Of a stretch of 17,014 nucleotides of DNA, positions 8,343-15,821 are shown piece by piece. Position numbers and translations under genes: made by a program. The notes below the pieces were generated by a model, which saw nothing but the letters and a program-made list of their open reading frames with translations, ran no database searches and was not told where the DNA came from. The stretch lies in contig CAJWBY010000098.1 of NCBI GenBank assembly GCA_913020705.1, positions 1 through 17,014 on the forward strand. Direction: 5' to 3'. Numbering within the stretch: the stretch's first letter is position 1; each line of letters begins with the position of its first letter. The stretch is from an uncultured Colwellia sp. Lineage in GTDB: Bacteria > Pseudomonadota > Gammaproteobacteria > Enterobacterales > Alteromonadaceae.

Positions 8343-10154
8343 TTAACCACCAGGCGTAGCTGATTCAGAGCCATCGGCTAAACCTTTAACTCTTTGTCCC
8401 ATCGGAGGTACTTCGTCAGCATCGATTATAATATCGATCATCGTTGGACCTTTCTTTTCACCAAGACGTTGCCAATCAATAGCGACTAAATCTTCTGGCG
8501 TTCTTATCGTGATCCCTTCAATGTTCATTGCTTCGGCCATTTTTGCATAACTGATCATCGGTAATTCAAAGCCAACTTCTTCAGCACCACCGAGTTTTTG
8601 TCCATGTTTAACCATGCCTAATTCACTGTCATTTAAAATAACGTAAATAACCGGTATTTGGTGTTGTGATGCTACGGTAATTTCCTGACCTGACATTAAA
8701 TAGCTACCATCTCCGGTAATACAAATAGAAGGTTCCTTACTGCCAAAACAAGTGCCTATAGAAGCGCCTATTGCCCAACCCATTGAGCCAAATCCCATGG
8801 CTATATGGTAATAACCTCTCGAAGATTTACGGTGATAATAATGGGTAAACCAAGCCCAAGTGTTACCCGCATCTAAATGAAGCCTAAAATTCAACGGAAT
8901 GTGGCTAGCAAACTCAGAGACAACTCGTTGTGGTTTTAAAGGAATGGCATCTGAATAACATGACTCGGGGTCATTTAATGTAATTTGATAACCATGAGGT
9001 GCTTTCTCTGATTTTTCATTTTGAAATTTTTGTTGTATAGGGTCAACTGAACCCCATGAACGGCCCCACTTAATTCCCTGTCTAATATTTTCATTAAGCT
9101 GCATGAATATCAGTTTTAAGTCACCACAGACGTGATGCTTCGCCATTGGAGTTCGAGAAAAATGTTCTACGGTAGAGTCGATATGAACTAAGCGGTCACT
9201 CAATAAATTGGAGTGCCAGCCTCCTGTTCCTATTTCAGTAATAGGTGTACCTACAGCGATCAATAGATCTATGTCGTCGTCTTCCATGGTGTCATGAGCA
9301 CTCTGGTGACCAGCAAAGCCATATACGCCTCTAAAGCGCGAATGATACCCGTCTACCCAACGCTTGCCTGAAGGTCCTGCGACAATAGGAGCATGTGTTA
9401 AATCGGAAAATCGCATTATTTCATCAATGGCCGGCCCACAGCCTTTTCCTAAAAACAAGGCAACACGCCATGAATTACATAGCATTAAGGTTAGTTTTTC
9501 TACTGCATCATTGTCCGTTAACGTAAATTCCTGAACTAATCTAGCGATCTTAATTTCAGAGCCTTTAGTCGGTTTTTGACGTAATATATCAGAAGGAATA
9601 CTAATATGTGCCGGCCCATTTGGCGTTCTGTTTGCTGCCATAATAGCGGCGATTAACTTCGTATTAATTTGATCAGTATGCGAAATAAGGGTGCTATAGC
9701 GAGTGCAATGTTTGAAAATAGAGACGGTATCTACGGCAGTACAAGAAGAATCTTGTAAAGCATTTCTTCCGAATTTAGGTAAAGGAGTTTGTGCGGTAAT
9801 AATTAAAAGAGGAACATTATCAGCGTAGGCTGAAGCTACACCTGTTAAAAGGTTGGTTGAGCCAGGCCCTGTGGTTGCGCAACATACGCCAAGCTTGCCA
9901 GTTTCTCTTGCATAACCCTCCGCCATAAAAGCTGCACCAGCTTCATGTCGGGCAACAATTATTTTAGGCCCTCCGTCTTTTTCTCTTCTTGCTAAAGCGT
10001 TAAAAAGTGGTTCAATAGCCCCACCTGGTACACCAAATATAAATTCAACTTCGAGTAATCTTAAATACTCTATAATTAAATCTGCGTTATCCCAATCCTT
10101 GTCTAATTTAACCTCCTTTTGTAAATTCTCTTTAGCTAATATTGATATCTTCAT
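8343..10154 (-). CDS. thiamine-diphosphate enzyme, acetolactate synthase large-subunit-like
   Basis: A 603-residue enzyme with the three-domain layout of the POX/acetolactate synthase family: N-terminal Pyr domain with 'FGVPGGAIEPLFNAL' (40-54) and activating Glu71 in 'ARHEAGAAFMAEGYAR', a central domain (about 215-355), and the PP domain with 'GDGSYLMSGQE' (481-491) through 'ILNDSELGMV' (506-515), the magnesium-ThDP motif. The family makes or breaks C-C bonds next to a carbonyl, usually in pyruvate or other 2-keto acids. No regulatory small subunit (ilvN/ilvH) is adjacent and the N-terminus carries about 22 extra residues, so a biosynthetic IlvB role is doubtful; a dedicated decarboxylase or carboligase fits as well. 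The ATG has AGAGG 5 bases upstream (10161-10165 on the reverse strand). It lies 55 bp downstream of the GGDEF/EAL gene with no terminator seen, so co-transcription is likely. Its end faces citrate-synthase-like gene B only 5 bp away. Confidence 0.88.
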   Translation of the reverse strand: MKISILAKENLQKEVKLDKDWDNADLIIEYLRLLEVEFIFGVPGGAIEPLFNALARREKDGGPKIIVARHEAGAAFMAEGYARETGKLGVCCATTGPGSTNLLTGVASAYADNVPLLIITAQTPLPKFGRNALQDSSCTAVDTVSIFKHCTRYSTLISHTDQINTKLIAAIMAANRTPNGPAHISIPSDILRQKPTKGSEIKIARLVQEFTLTDNDAVEKLTLMLCNSWRVALFLGKGCGPAIDEIMRFSDLTHAPIVAGPSGKRWVDGYHSRFRGVYGFAGHQSAHDTMEDDDIDLLIAVGTPITEIGTGGWHSNLLSDRLVHIDSTVEHFSRTPMAKHHVCGDLKLIFMQLNENIRQGIKWGRSWGSVDPIQQKFQNEKSEKAPHGYQITLNDPESCYSDAIPLKPQRVVSEFASHIPLNFRLHLDAGNTWAWFTHYYHRKSSRGYYHIAMGFGSMGWAIGASIGTCFGSKEPSICITGDGSYLMSGQEITVASQHQIPVIYVILNDSELGMVKHGQKLGGAEEVGFELPMISYAKMAEAMNIEGITIRTPEDLVAIDWQRLGEKKGPTMIDIIIDADEVPPMGQRVKGLADGSESATPGG

Positions 10155-10209
10155 TTAATACCTCTAATTATTATTATGTGTATTATTATTTTTTATTAAT
10201 TAAATAACC

Positions 10210-12708
10210 CTATTTGAATATTTCATTGACTGGCTTGGGTTTGCCCAAATGATAACCTTGTGCATAGGTAACACCTATTTCAGAGAGTATAGTCAGAGTC
10301 TCTTCATTTTCTACAAACTCTGCCACCGTCTTTTTACCCAAAGCCGTTGCTACTTCATAAATCGCTCTAACTAGCGCTAAGTCGACAGGATTAGTGGCTA
10401 AATCTACAATAAATGAGCCATCTATTTTTACTGATTCTGCTGGCAACTGCTTAAGGTAATTAAAGGTGCTAAAACCTGTACCAAAATCATCAATAGAAAA
10501 AGCACAACCTAGGGCGCTAAGTTTTTCAATCATATTTTGCGTAGCGATTATGTTACTTAGACTGGCACTTTCGGTTAACTCAAAAATTATACGATTGGCA
10601 TTAACTTGATATTGTTCCAGCTTCTCTTTAATAAGCGGTAATAGTCGCTCATCACTGAATCCCTGTGCGGATAAATTGATCGCTATTTTTTTTAATTCGC
10701 TGTGATGGGCTAAGTAATAAATAGCTTTACTGATCACTTGCCTGTCTAGCAAGCTCATATCGCCTTCACGTTCTAATGCAGGAATAAAATCACCAGGAGG
10801 TATTATTTTTCCATCAAGCTCTAACCGGACTAACGCTTCGTAATAGGCAATTTCTTTTGTTTTAATATTTACAATAGGCTGGAAATGCAATACTAAATTA
10901 TCATCTGCTACTGCTTGATGTAGTGTTCTTGCCCATTCAAGGCTCGCTTGTAAGTCTTTACTTAACGCGTCATCTTTACTATAAATGTGGGCTATATTAC
11001 GTCCTTGTTTCTTTGCTGCATAGAGCGCTATATCTGCCCGTTTCATATACTCTTCAGCAGCTAATTCTTCACCGGAAAACTCTTCACCGTTAATTTCGGC
11101 AATACCGATAGAACAATTAACTTTAAAAACCTGACCTTCAATTCTACATTGGTAATCATCAAGTAATTTACATAAATTAGTTGATAATGTGAGTGCTGTA
11201 TTTTGATCTGTATTGGGAAATAATAATGCAAACTCATCACCACCGATGCGAGCAATAAAATCTGTTTCTCTTAAACGAGAACTAAGTAATTCTGATATAT
11301 TGCGTAAAACAACATCACCATGATGGTGGCCTAACGTATCATTAATCACTTTAAAGCGATCTAGATCTAAATAAAGTAAAGCGTGAGGACCATTACCGCG
11401 AGAAGCAGTAGCAGAAAATTGTTTCAATTCCGTCTCAAAGTAAAGCCTATTATAAAGGCCTGTTAAGCCGTCGTGCATGGCAAGGTATTCAAGATCACTT
11501 TGTGCTTTTTTACGAGATGTTACATTATCGATAGTGCCTGAAATACAACGGCTTTTATGATCTTTTGCCATGGTTATTTCGAAACGTGCTTCGACCCATA
11601 ATTCTTCACTAAATTTATTTTTCAGTTTAAATTCAAAGTTGTGTGATTTTACGTTGCCTGAAAGAATGGTTTTTAATTCGTTGGAAATATAACTTCCAGT
11701 CGCATGAGGTTTTTCCATAAAGTCGAGTAATGAACGCTGATGCGATTCATTAATCGAGTAACCTGTAAATTTTTCCCATGCCTTATTCAAAAAACTAATA
11801 TTACCGTTATCATCAAGCTCAATAATAATAGAGCCAAGTTGATCTAACAAACTTTGGTGTTGCTCTGATATTTCTTTATATTGGGCACGGCTTTGATTCA
11901 AAGATTTTACTTTGTCAGCAAACTGTAAATTACTAATGATGTAGTCTTCACGTCTTGATGCTGTTTCACATACACGGCGAAGTTGCTCAGCTCTAAAAGG
12001 TTTGGTAACAAAGTCTGCCGCACCATTTAACATTAACTCTTCAGCCAGTTCCATCGTATGATTGGCGGTCATTATTACGACAGATTGAGACGGTTTTTCT
12101 TGCATCATAGCTTCAAGCACTTGATTGCCAGATATGCCCGGTAACATAACATCGAGTAATACGAGTGAGTAATTATTCTTACGCCATAAATCTAAACCTG
12201 ATTCACCATCTTCAGCACTATCAATAGTAAAACGAGTGGCTAAAATCCTACTGACTAAATGGCGGGTATCAGGATTATCTTCAATGACTAACAAAGAAGA
12301 TTTTTCCATATCTTCAAGGGGGGTAAGTTGATTATCGTTTATGATGGTTAATAACTTTTCATGTTCTGAAAAGGAAATAAGACTGTTGATACCAAATTCT
12401 CGTGCTGTAGCACTTGCAATGTGTTCACACCAAGTATTTGCAACTACTACAAAAGGCGTATCAGCGGAGCATTTCAAAACACCAGAACGTACCATCCTAG
12501 CTAAACGCCAACCATCAAAATTGTCTAAGTTAATATTACTTACAACAAAATCAATAGCTTCATTTTTTAATATATTAATCGCTTCTCGAGTTGATGAAGC
12601 TATCAAAATGTTAAATTGAGTGCCTGTTACTAATAATTCTCCTAATAATGCGAGTCTTTGCGTATTAGTATTGAGTAATAATAGTTGTTTTTTGGGTAGC
12701 GTTGGCAA
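10210..12708 (-). CDS. REC-REC-PAS-GGDEF-EAL cyclic-di-GMP signalling protein
   Basis: Cytoplasmic protein of 832 residues. Domain order: a degenerate first receiver (about 7-125) where the phospho-acceptor region reads FVVSNINLDN (54-63), without the expected Asp; an intact second receiver (about 138-255) with acidic pair Glu143/Asp144, Asp186 in LLDVMLPG, Thr214 and Lys236; a coiled-coil linker; PAS (about 285-400); GGDEF (about 405-575) with GGDEF at 489-493 and an RxxD inhibitory site at 480-483; and EAL (about 585-832) with EAL at 624-626, Asn678, Glu710, Asp740/Asp741 in DDFGTG, Lys761 and Glu797. Both synthesis (diguanylate cyclase) and hydrolysis (phosphodiesterase) sites look complete. 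The start is TTG with AGGAA just upstream (about 12713-12718 on the reverse strand); no in-frame ATG fits. The orphan kinase at 2897-4456 is a possible phosphodonor (inference). It probably shares a transcript with the ThDP enzyme. Confidence 0.93.
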   Translation of the reverse strand: MPTLPKKQLLLLNTNTQRLALLGELLVTGTQFNILIASSTREAINILKNEAIDFVVSNINLDNFDGWRLARMVRSGVLKCSADTPFVVVANTWCEHIASATAREFGINSLISFSEHEKLLTIINDNQLTPLEDMEKSSLLVIEDNPDTRHLVSRILATRFTIDSAEDGESGLDLWRKNNYSLVLLDVMLPGISGNQVLEAMMQEKPSQSVVIMTANHTMELAEELMLNGAADFVTKPFRAEQLRRVCETASRREDYIISNLQFADKVKSLNQSRAQYKEISEQHQSLLDQLGSIIIELDDNGNISFLNKAWEKFTGYSINESHQRSLLDFMEKPHATGSYISNELKTILSGNVKSHNFEFKLKNKFSEELWVEARFEITMAKDHKSRCISGTIDNVTSRKKAQSDLEYLAMHDGLTGLYNRLYFETELKQFSATASRGNGPHALLYLDLDRFKVINDTLGHHHGDVVLRNISELLSSRLRETDFIARIGGDEFALLFPNTDQNTALTLSTNLCKLLDDYQCRIEGQVFKVNCSIGIAEINGEEFSGEELAAEEYMKRADIALYAAKKQGRNIAHIYSKDDALSKDLQASLEWARTLHQAVADDNLVLHFQPIVNIKTKEIAYYEALVRLELDGKIIPPGDFIPALEREGDMSLLDRQVISKAIYYLAHHSELKKIAINLSAQGFSDERLLPLIKEKLEQYQVNANRIIFELTESASLSNIIATQNMIEKLSALGCAFSIDDFGTGFSTFNYLKQLPAESVKIDGSFIVDLATNPVDLALVRAIYEVATALGKKTVAEFVENEETLTILSEIGVTYAQGYHLGKPKPVNEIFK

Positions 12709-12757
12709 AGCGTTTCCTAAGCAAATGAGAATTACTTTAAATGTTTATCATTCCAAC

Positions 12758-12786
12758 AATATAGCAACAATTGTAACGATACCCAA
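12758..12786 (-). promoter_or_regulatory. candidate sigma-70 promoter for the GGDEF/EAL gene
   Basis: On the reverse strand TTGGGT (12786-12781) is followed after exactly 17 bases by TATATT (12763-12758). The match is good at -10 and partial at -35. It would start transcription around 12750, giving a leader of about 40 bases before the TTG start. Sequence match only. Confidence 0.4.
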
Positions 12787-12839
12787 GTTAATTAAAATCA
12801 TGTCTTTATAGCATGATATTTAATGCAAGTTTTAATATG

Positions 12840-12869
12840 TTGTTTAGCTTTAATTTAGAGAAATATATA
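12840..12869 (+). promoter_or_regulatory. candidate sigma-70 promoter for cobC
   Basis: TTGTTT (12840-12845), an 18-base spacer and TATATA (12864-12869) lie in the AT-rich 233-bp gap between the divergent GGDEF/EAL and cobC genes. Because such AT-rich DNA yields chance matches, confidence is low. No other gene or conserved element is visible in this gap. Confidence 0.3.
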
Positions 12870-12941
12870 ACTTACGCAATATTAAATTTAAGGTTACCCT
12901 ATTAATACTTTAGCGAAAACTTTTTAAAAAGGTACTGGGCA

Positions 12942-13553
12942 TTGCATCAACGCACTTTATATTTATTACGTCATGGTGAAATTGCGACACCCGGTATTTT
13001 AACCGGTAAAACCGATGTTGCGCTTTCTGATAACGGCTTAAGATCGTTATGGAAAACCAGCCAACAATTACCTGAAATATCTTACTGTATAAGTTCACCA
13101 TTACAACGTTGCAGATTGTTTGCCGAAGAATATGCAATGAACAATAATATTATTCTTCAGCTCGACGATAGGCTGAAGGAAATGGATTTTGGTGATTGGG
13201 ATGGAAGAACATATAAAAATTTATGGGAAATAAAATCGAGTAAGCATCAGAGTTCTATTGGTGATTTTTGGCAAAACCCTTGGGATCATACTCCACCTAA
13301 TGGTGAAGCTATGGATAATTTTGTACAAAGGGTTGATATGTGGTGGCAGCAATGGTTATCAAGTTCATCAAAAGGAAATACATTGGTCGTTGTCCATGGC
13401 GGCGTTATTAAACATCTTATTGCGCGTGTGTTGAAATTGCCCATACCCGGCACCGCTCACATGAGTAATATTGACATCCCTTACGCCAAACTGGTCAAAA
13501 TTACGGTTTACACTGATGAACAAGGTGCGGTTTGGCCAAAAATTGTTTGGTAA
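12942..13553 (+). CDS. cobC: alpha-ribazole phosphatase (histidine phosphatase family)
   Basis: A 203-residue histidine phosphatase (phosphoglycerate mutase superfamily). CobC removes the phosphate from alpha-ribazole-5'-phosphate (or the cobalamin phosphate) during lower-ligand assembly. The phospho-histidine motif is LRHGE with His11, the second arginine lies in SSPLQR (51-56), the acidic residue in LKEMDFGDWDG (79-88, Glu80), and the second histidine in VVHGGV (His152). 'LTGKTDVALSDNG' after the RHG motif is typical of CobC-type members. TTG start: AAAAAGG at 12926-12932 lies 9 bases before it, and no upstream in-frame ATG fits. The family alone covers many phosphatases; the call rests on the adjacent cobalamin riboswitch, transporter, cobT and cobS. 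It lies before the riboswitch and so may escape direct control by it. Confidence 0.83.
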   Translation: MHQRTLYLLRHGEIATPGILTGKTDVALSDNGLRSLWKTSQQLPEISYCISSPLQRCRLFAEEYAMNNNIILQLDDRLKEMDFGDWDGRTYKNLWEIKSSKHQSSIGDFWQNPWDHTPPNGEAMDNFVQRVDMWWQQWLSSSSKGNTLVVVHGGVIKHLIARVLKLPIPGTAHMSNIDIPYAKLVKITVYTDEQGAVWPKIVW

Positions 13554-13603
13554 GATATTTAGTACATTTGTCTATATTTTCACCTTTATTGGCAATTAAA
13601 CCT

Positions 13604-13612
13604 TGCTATTTT
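13604..13612 (+). promoter_or_regulatory. candidate extended -10 promoter ahead of the cobalamin riboswitch
   Basis: TGCTATTTT matches an extended -10 element (TG, one base, then a TATAAT-like hexamer) and lies about 30 bases upstream of the aptamer. A TTGGCA at 13589-13594 is too close to act as its -35 element. Chance occurrence is possible. Confidence 0.22.
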
Positions 13613-13642
13613 TAGCTAGCTGACGATAATCGCCTGATAAAA

Positions 13643-13764
13643 TTAGTTAACTCCTTTTTAATGTGGGAATGTGGTGAGAATCCACAACTGTACCCGCAAC
13701 TGTAAAAGCTTTATTAGTCTTGTTCTAATGGTATAAAGCTTGAGTCAGGATACCCATTAATTAA
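13643..13764 (+). promoter_or_regulatory. cobalamin riboswitch aptamer
   Basis: The conserved core is directly visible. GGGAA (13665-13669) is followed by a TGTGG/CCACA stem (13670-13674 with 13682-13686). The signature CCCGCAACTGTAA is at 13693-13705, a perfect 9-bp stem AAGCTTTAT/ATAAAGCTT at 13706-13714 with 13733-13741, and the B12 box GAGTCAGGATACC at 13742-13754. A closing P1 helix is supported by TTAGTTAA (13643-13650) pairing with TTAATTAA (13757-13764), including one G-U pair. Such RNAs bind adenosyl- or methylcobalamin and normally repress uptake and synthesis genes. It lies in the 369-bp gap between cobC and btuD and should control btuD, btuC, cobT and cobS. The rest of the gap (13765-13922) holds the expression platform and no gene that I can see. 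Confidence 0.93.
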
Positions 13765-13805
13765 GAGTCAGTTGTCTATCTAAAGGGTAGGCATAATCAA
13801 CAAAG

Positions 13806-13823
13806 TCGAGCGGGATTACTCGA
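13806..13823 (+). repeat. short inverted repeat in the riboswitch leader
   Basis: TCGAG (13806-13810) and CTCGA (13819-13823) form a 5-bp stem with an 8-base loop between aptamer and btuD. No T-tract follows, so it is not itself a terminator; it may be part of the expression platform. Confidence 0.35.
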
Positions 13824-13885
13824 ACATTGTATATTCAACTCTTGTATTGTTTTCAAAATACTAGATATTGATTGTGCTCTGTTTG

Positions 13886-13924
13886 GCTACTCCAAAGTGT
13901 CAATACGTGTGAGTAGCAATTTTT
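13886..13924 (+). terminator. terminator-like or start-sequestering hairpin at the btuD start
   Basis: GCTACTC (13886-13892) and GAGTAGC (13911-13917) form a perfect 7-bp stem around an 18-base loop, followed by AATTTTT (13918-13924). The T-tract resembles a rho-independent terminator. The 3' arm also contains part of GTGAG (13909-13913), the only Shine-Dalgarno-like element for the TTG start at 13923. Either way it is the best candidate for the OFF structure of the cobalamin riboswitch. The pairing is seen; the mechanism is inferred. Confidence 0.5.
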
Positions 13925-14798
13925 GAATACTAGCAATGATCAATCCTCATCAATATCTACAGCGATAACTGAATTGCTTTCAGTGCAGCATGTTTCTTGG
14001 CATGCTGATAATCAGCTCATTCTAGATGATATTTCTTTTGCTATAAATAAAGGTAGTTTTACCGGAATTCTGGGACCTAATGGTGCTGGAAAGTCGAGTT
14101 TACTGCGATGCTTATATCGTTATATAAAACCAGATTCAGGTTCAGTTAAATTCAACCAACAAGATATTTGGCAACAATACGACGCTTATCAATACGCGCA
14201 AGATATTGCTGTAGTTTTACAAGAAACACCTACGCATTTTAATTTAACCGTGTATGACATTGTTGCTCTGGGGTTACTTCCGCATAAAGGTTTATTTACC
14301 CGTGAACAATCCAGCGACAGAAAAAAAATAGACTGTGCCATTAAACAAGTCGGTTTAGTTGAAAAAACCTTACAAAATTTTGAACACTTGTCTGGCGGCG
14401 AAAAGCAAAGAGCATTGATTGCACGTGCCATTGTGCAATCACCTAGCTTGTTAATTATGGACGAACCCACCAGTCATCTAGATGTGCGTTATCAAATTCA
14501 GGTCATCGAGTTAGCTAAATCACTGGGTATAACCGTTATTGCATCATTTCATGATTTAAATCTTGCAAGCGCGATGTGCGATCAGCTTATTGTATTAAAT
14601 AAAGGTAAGTTGGTTGAGCAGGGCACACCACAAAAAGTTATTACGAGTGAAATGTTGTCGAATGTCTTTGGCGTTTGCGCAGAAGTATCTGTTCATTCTC
14701 AGCACAATGTTCCGCATATTTCATATTTTTATGGTTACGACACTCACGATAAAACCTTAACTCGAAGTGAGCATAAAAGTGAGTTTACCCATGAATAG
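13923..14798 (+). CDS. btuD: vitamin B12 ABC transporter ATP-binding protein
   Basis: A 291-residue ABC ATPase of the FecE/BtuD iron-siderophore/B12 family that drives import through the inner membrane. Walker A is GPNGAGKSS (51-59), Q-loop Gln100, signature LSGGE (156-160), Walker B LLIMDE with catalytic Glu181, and switch His210 in SFHDLNLA. It is longer than E. coli BtuD (about 250 residues), with extra residues at both ends. The start is uncertain: TTG 13923 has only a GTGAG 9 bases upstream and lies on the hairpin T-tract, and an in-frame TTG at 13974 would give a family-typical N-terminus (LSVQHVSW) but has no Shine-Dalgarno. The B12 role comes from the riboswitch directly upstream and cobT/cobS downstream; the domain alone would also fit siderophore import. 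It overlaps the permease gene by 8 bp. Confidence 0.88.
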   Translation: MNTSNDQSSSISTAITELLSVQHVSWHADNQLILDDISFAINKGSFTGILGPNGAGKSSLLRCLYRYIKPDSGSVKFNQQDIWQQYDAYQYAQDIAVVLQETPTHFNLTVYDIVALGLLPHKGLFTREQSSDRKKIDCAIKQVGLVEKTLQNFEHLSGGEKQRALIARAIVQSPSLLIMDEPTSHLDVRYQIQVIELAKSLGITVIASFHDLNLASAMCDQLIVLNKGKLVEQGTPQKVITSEMLSNVFGVCAEVSVHSQHNVPHISYFYGYDTHDKTLTRSEHKSEFTHE

Positions 14799-15810
14799 AA
14801 CTAATTACTCAGCGATTCTTTTTCTTACCCTCAGTTTCGGCCTATTGAGTTTTATCGCTTCTTTATCTTTAGGGGCAGCGGATATTAGCTTTAGTGATGT
14901 TATTTCAAGTTTACTTGCGAGTTTCTCACAAGAAAAAGACACTCGAGATGTTTTGTTTTTTGAACGTATTATCTGGGAACTGAGAATGCCGCGCGCAATT
15001 TTAGCGTTTTTAGCGGGTTGTGGCTTAGCAGTATCAGGGCTTATCTTACAAACGGTTACGCGAAACCCGTTAGCTGACCCTTACCTTTTTGGTATTTCTT
15101 CAGGCGCATCTTTAGGTGTCGTTATTTCTATTGTTTTACTTGGTAGCACAATCTCATTGGTGACACCTGTAGCTGCTTTTGCAGGAAGTTTAATAGCGAT
15201 GTTAATGCTGTTGATGATCTCTGGTCGTAAACAAAGCCAGCAAGTAGAGTCGATGCTATTGGCAGGCGTGGCTTTGTCATTTTTGTTTAGTTCATTCACA
15301 AGTTTATTGCTTTATCACACAGATCCCCAAGCAGTAACCGCAGTATTATTTTGGACGATGGGCAGTTTTTCACGAGCACAATGGGGTGTTTTATGGTTTC
15401 CAGCTGTAGTTATTACTAGTTGTGTAGTGATGATGTTAGCGTATCGGCGCCAATTAAACGCAATGTTATTAGGTGATGAAAGTGCGACAACGTTGGGCAT
15501 AAATGTAAACCGTTTTCGTTTGGTGATGCTCGTACTGAGTTCCTTGATCACGGCAACACTTGTTTCTTTGTGTGGCGGCATTGGTTTTGTAGGCCTGATG
15601 ATACCGCATATTGTGCGATATTTTGTTTCTCAAGGCACTGTTTTTGGCATTATGTTAACAGCTTTAGTTGGCGGGATTTTCATGATTTGGGTTGATGTGC
15701 TATCCCGTATCGTTCTAGAGAACCAAGAGCTTCCTGTGGGTGTTATAACATCCGCTGTTGGTAGTTTATTCTTTTTATCCTTGCTGTACTTCCGCAAAAA
15801 TAAAGCTTAA
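14791..15810 (+). CDS. btuC: vitamin B12 ABC transporter permease (FecCD family)
   Basis: Integral membrane permease of 339 residues with many hydrophobic helices, as in the ten-helix BtuC/FecCD family that moves cobalamin from its periplasmic binding protein to the cytoplasm. Hallmarks are 'RMPRAILAFLAGCGLAVSG' (65-83), 'RNPLADPYLFGISSGASLG' (91-109), 'GGIGFVGLMIPHIVR' (262-276) and 'LPVGVITSAVGSLFF' (314-328). I chose ATG 14791, which has GTGAG 7 bases upstream and overlaps the btuD stop by 8 bp (translational coupling). A GTG at 14767 would add 8 residues. No btuF-type binding protein follows, so that partner must be encoded elsewhere. Specificity for B12 comes from the riboswitch and neighbours. 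Confidence 0.9.
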   Translation: MNRTNYSAILFLTLSFGLLSFIASLSLGAADISFSDVISSLLASFSQEKDTRDVLFFERIIWELRMPRAILAFLAGCGLAVSGLILQTVTRNPLADPYLFGISSGASLGVVISIVLLGSTISLVTPVAAFAGSLIAMLMLLMISGRKQSQQVESMLLAGVALSFLFSSFTSLLLYHTDPQAVTAVLFWTMGSFSRAQWGVLWFPAVVITSCVVMMLAYRRQLNAMLLGDESATTLGINVNRFRLVMLVLSSLITATLVSLCGGIGFVGLMIPHIVRYFVSQGTVFGIMLTALVGGIFMIWVDVLSRIVLENQELPVGVITSAVGSLFFLSLLYFRKNKA

Positions 15811-15821
15811 AGGAACTATTG

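Noticed and set aside
8343..10154. Housekeeping IlvB acetolactate synthase
   Set aside because: No small regulatory subunit or other ilv gene is adjacent, and the context is signalling and citrate-synthase-like genes. Not excluded, but not supported enough for a gene symbol.
10155..10209. AT-rich AATAAT-type microrepeats as an origin or protein-binding array
   Set aside because: The stretch is only 55 bp of low-complexity sequence between co-directional genes with no DnaA-box-like elements.
12620..12811. Small forward-strand open frame at the start of the GGDEF/EAL gene
   Set aside because: It overlaps the opposite-strand coding region, shows no motif and has no convincing ribosome-binding site.
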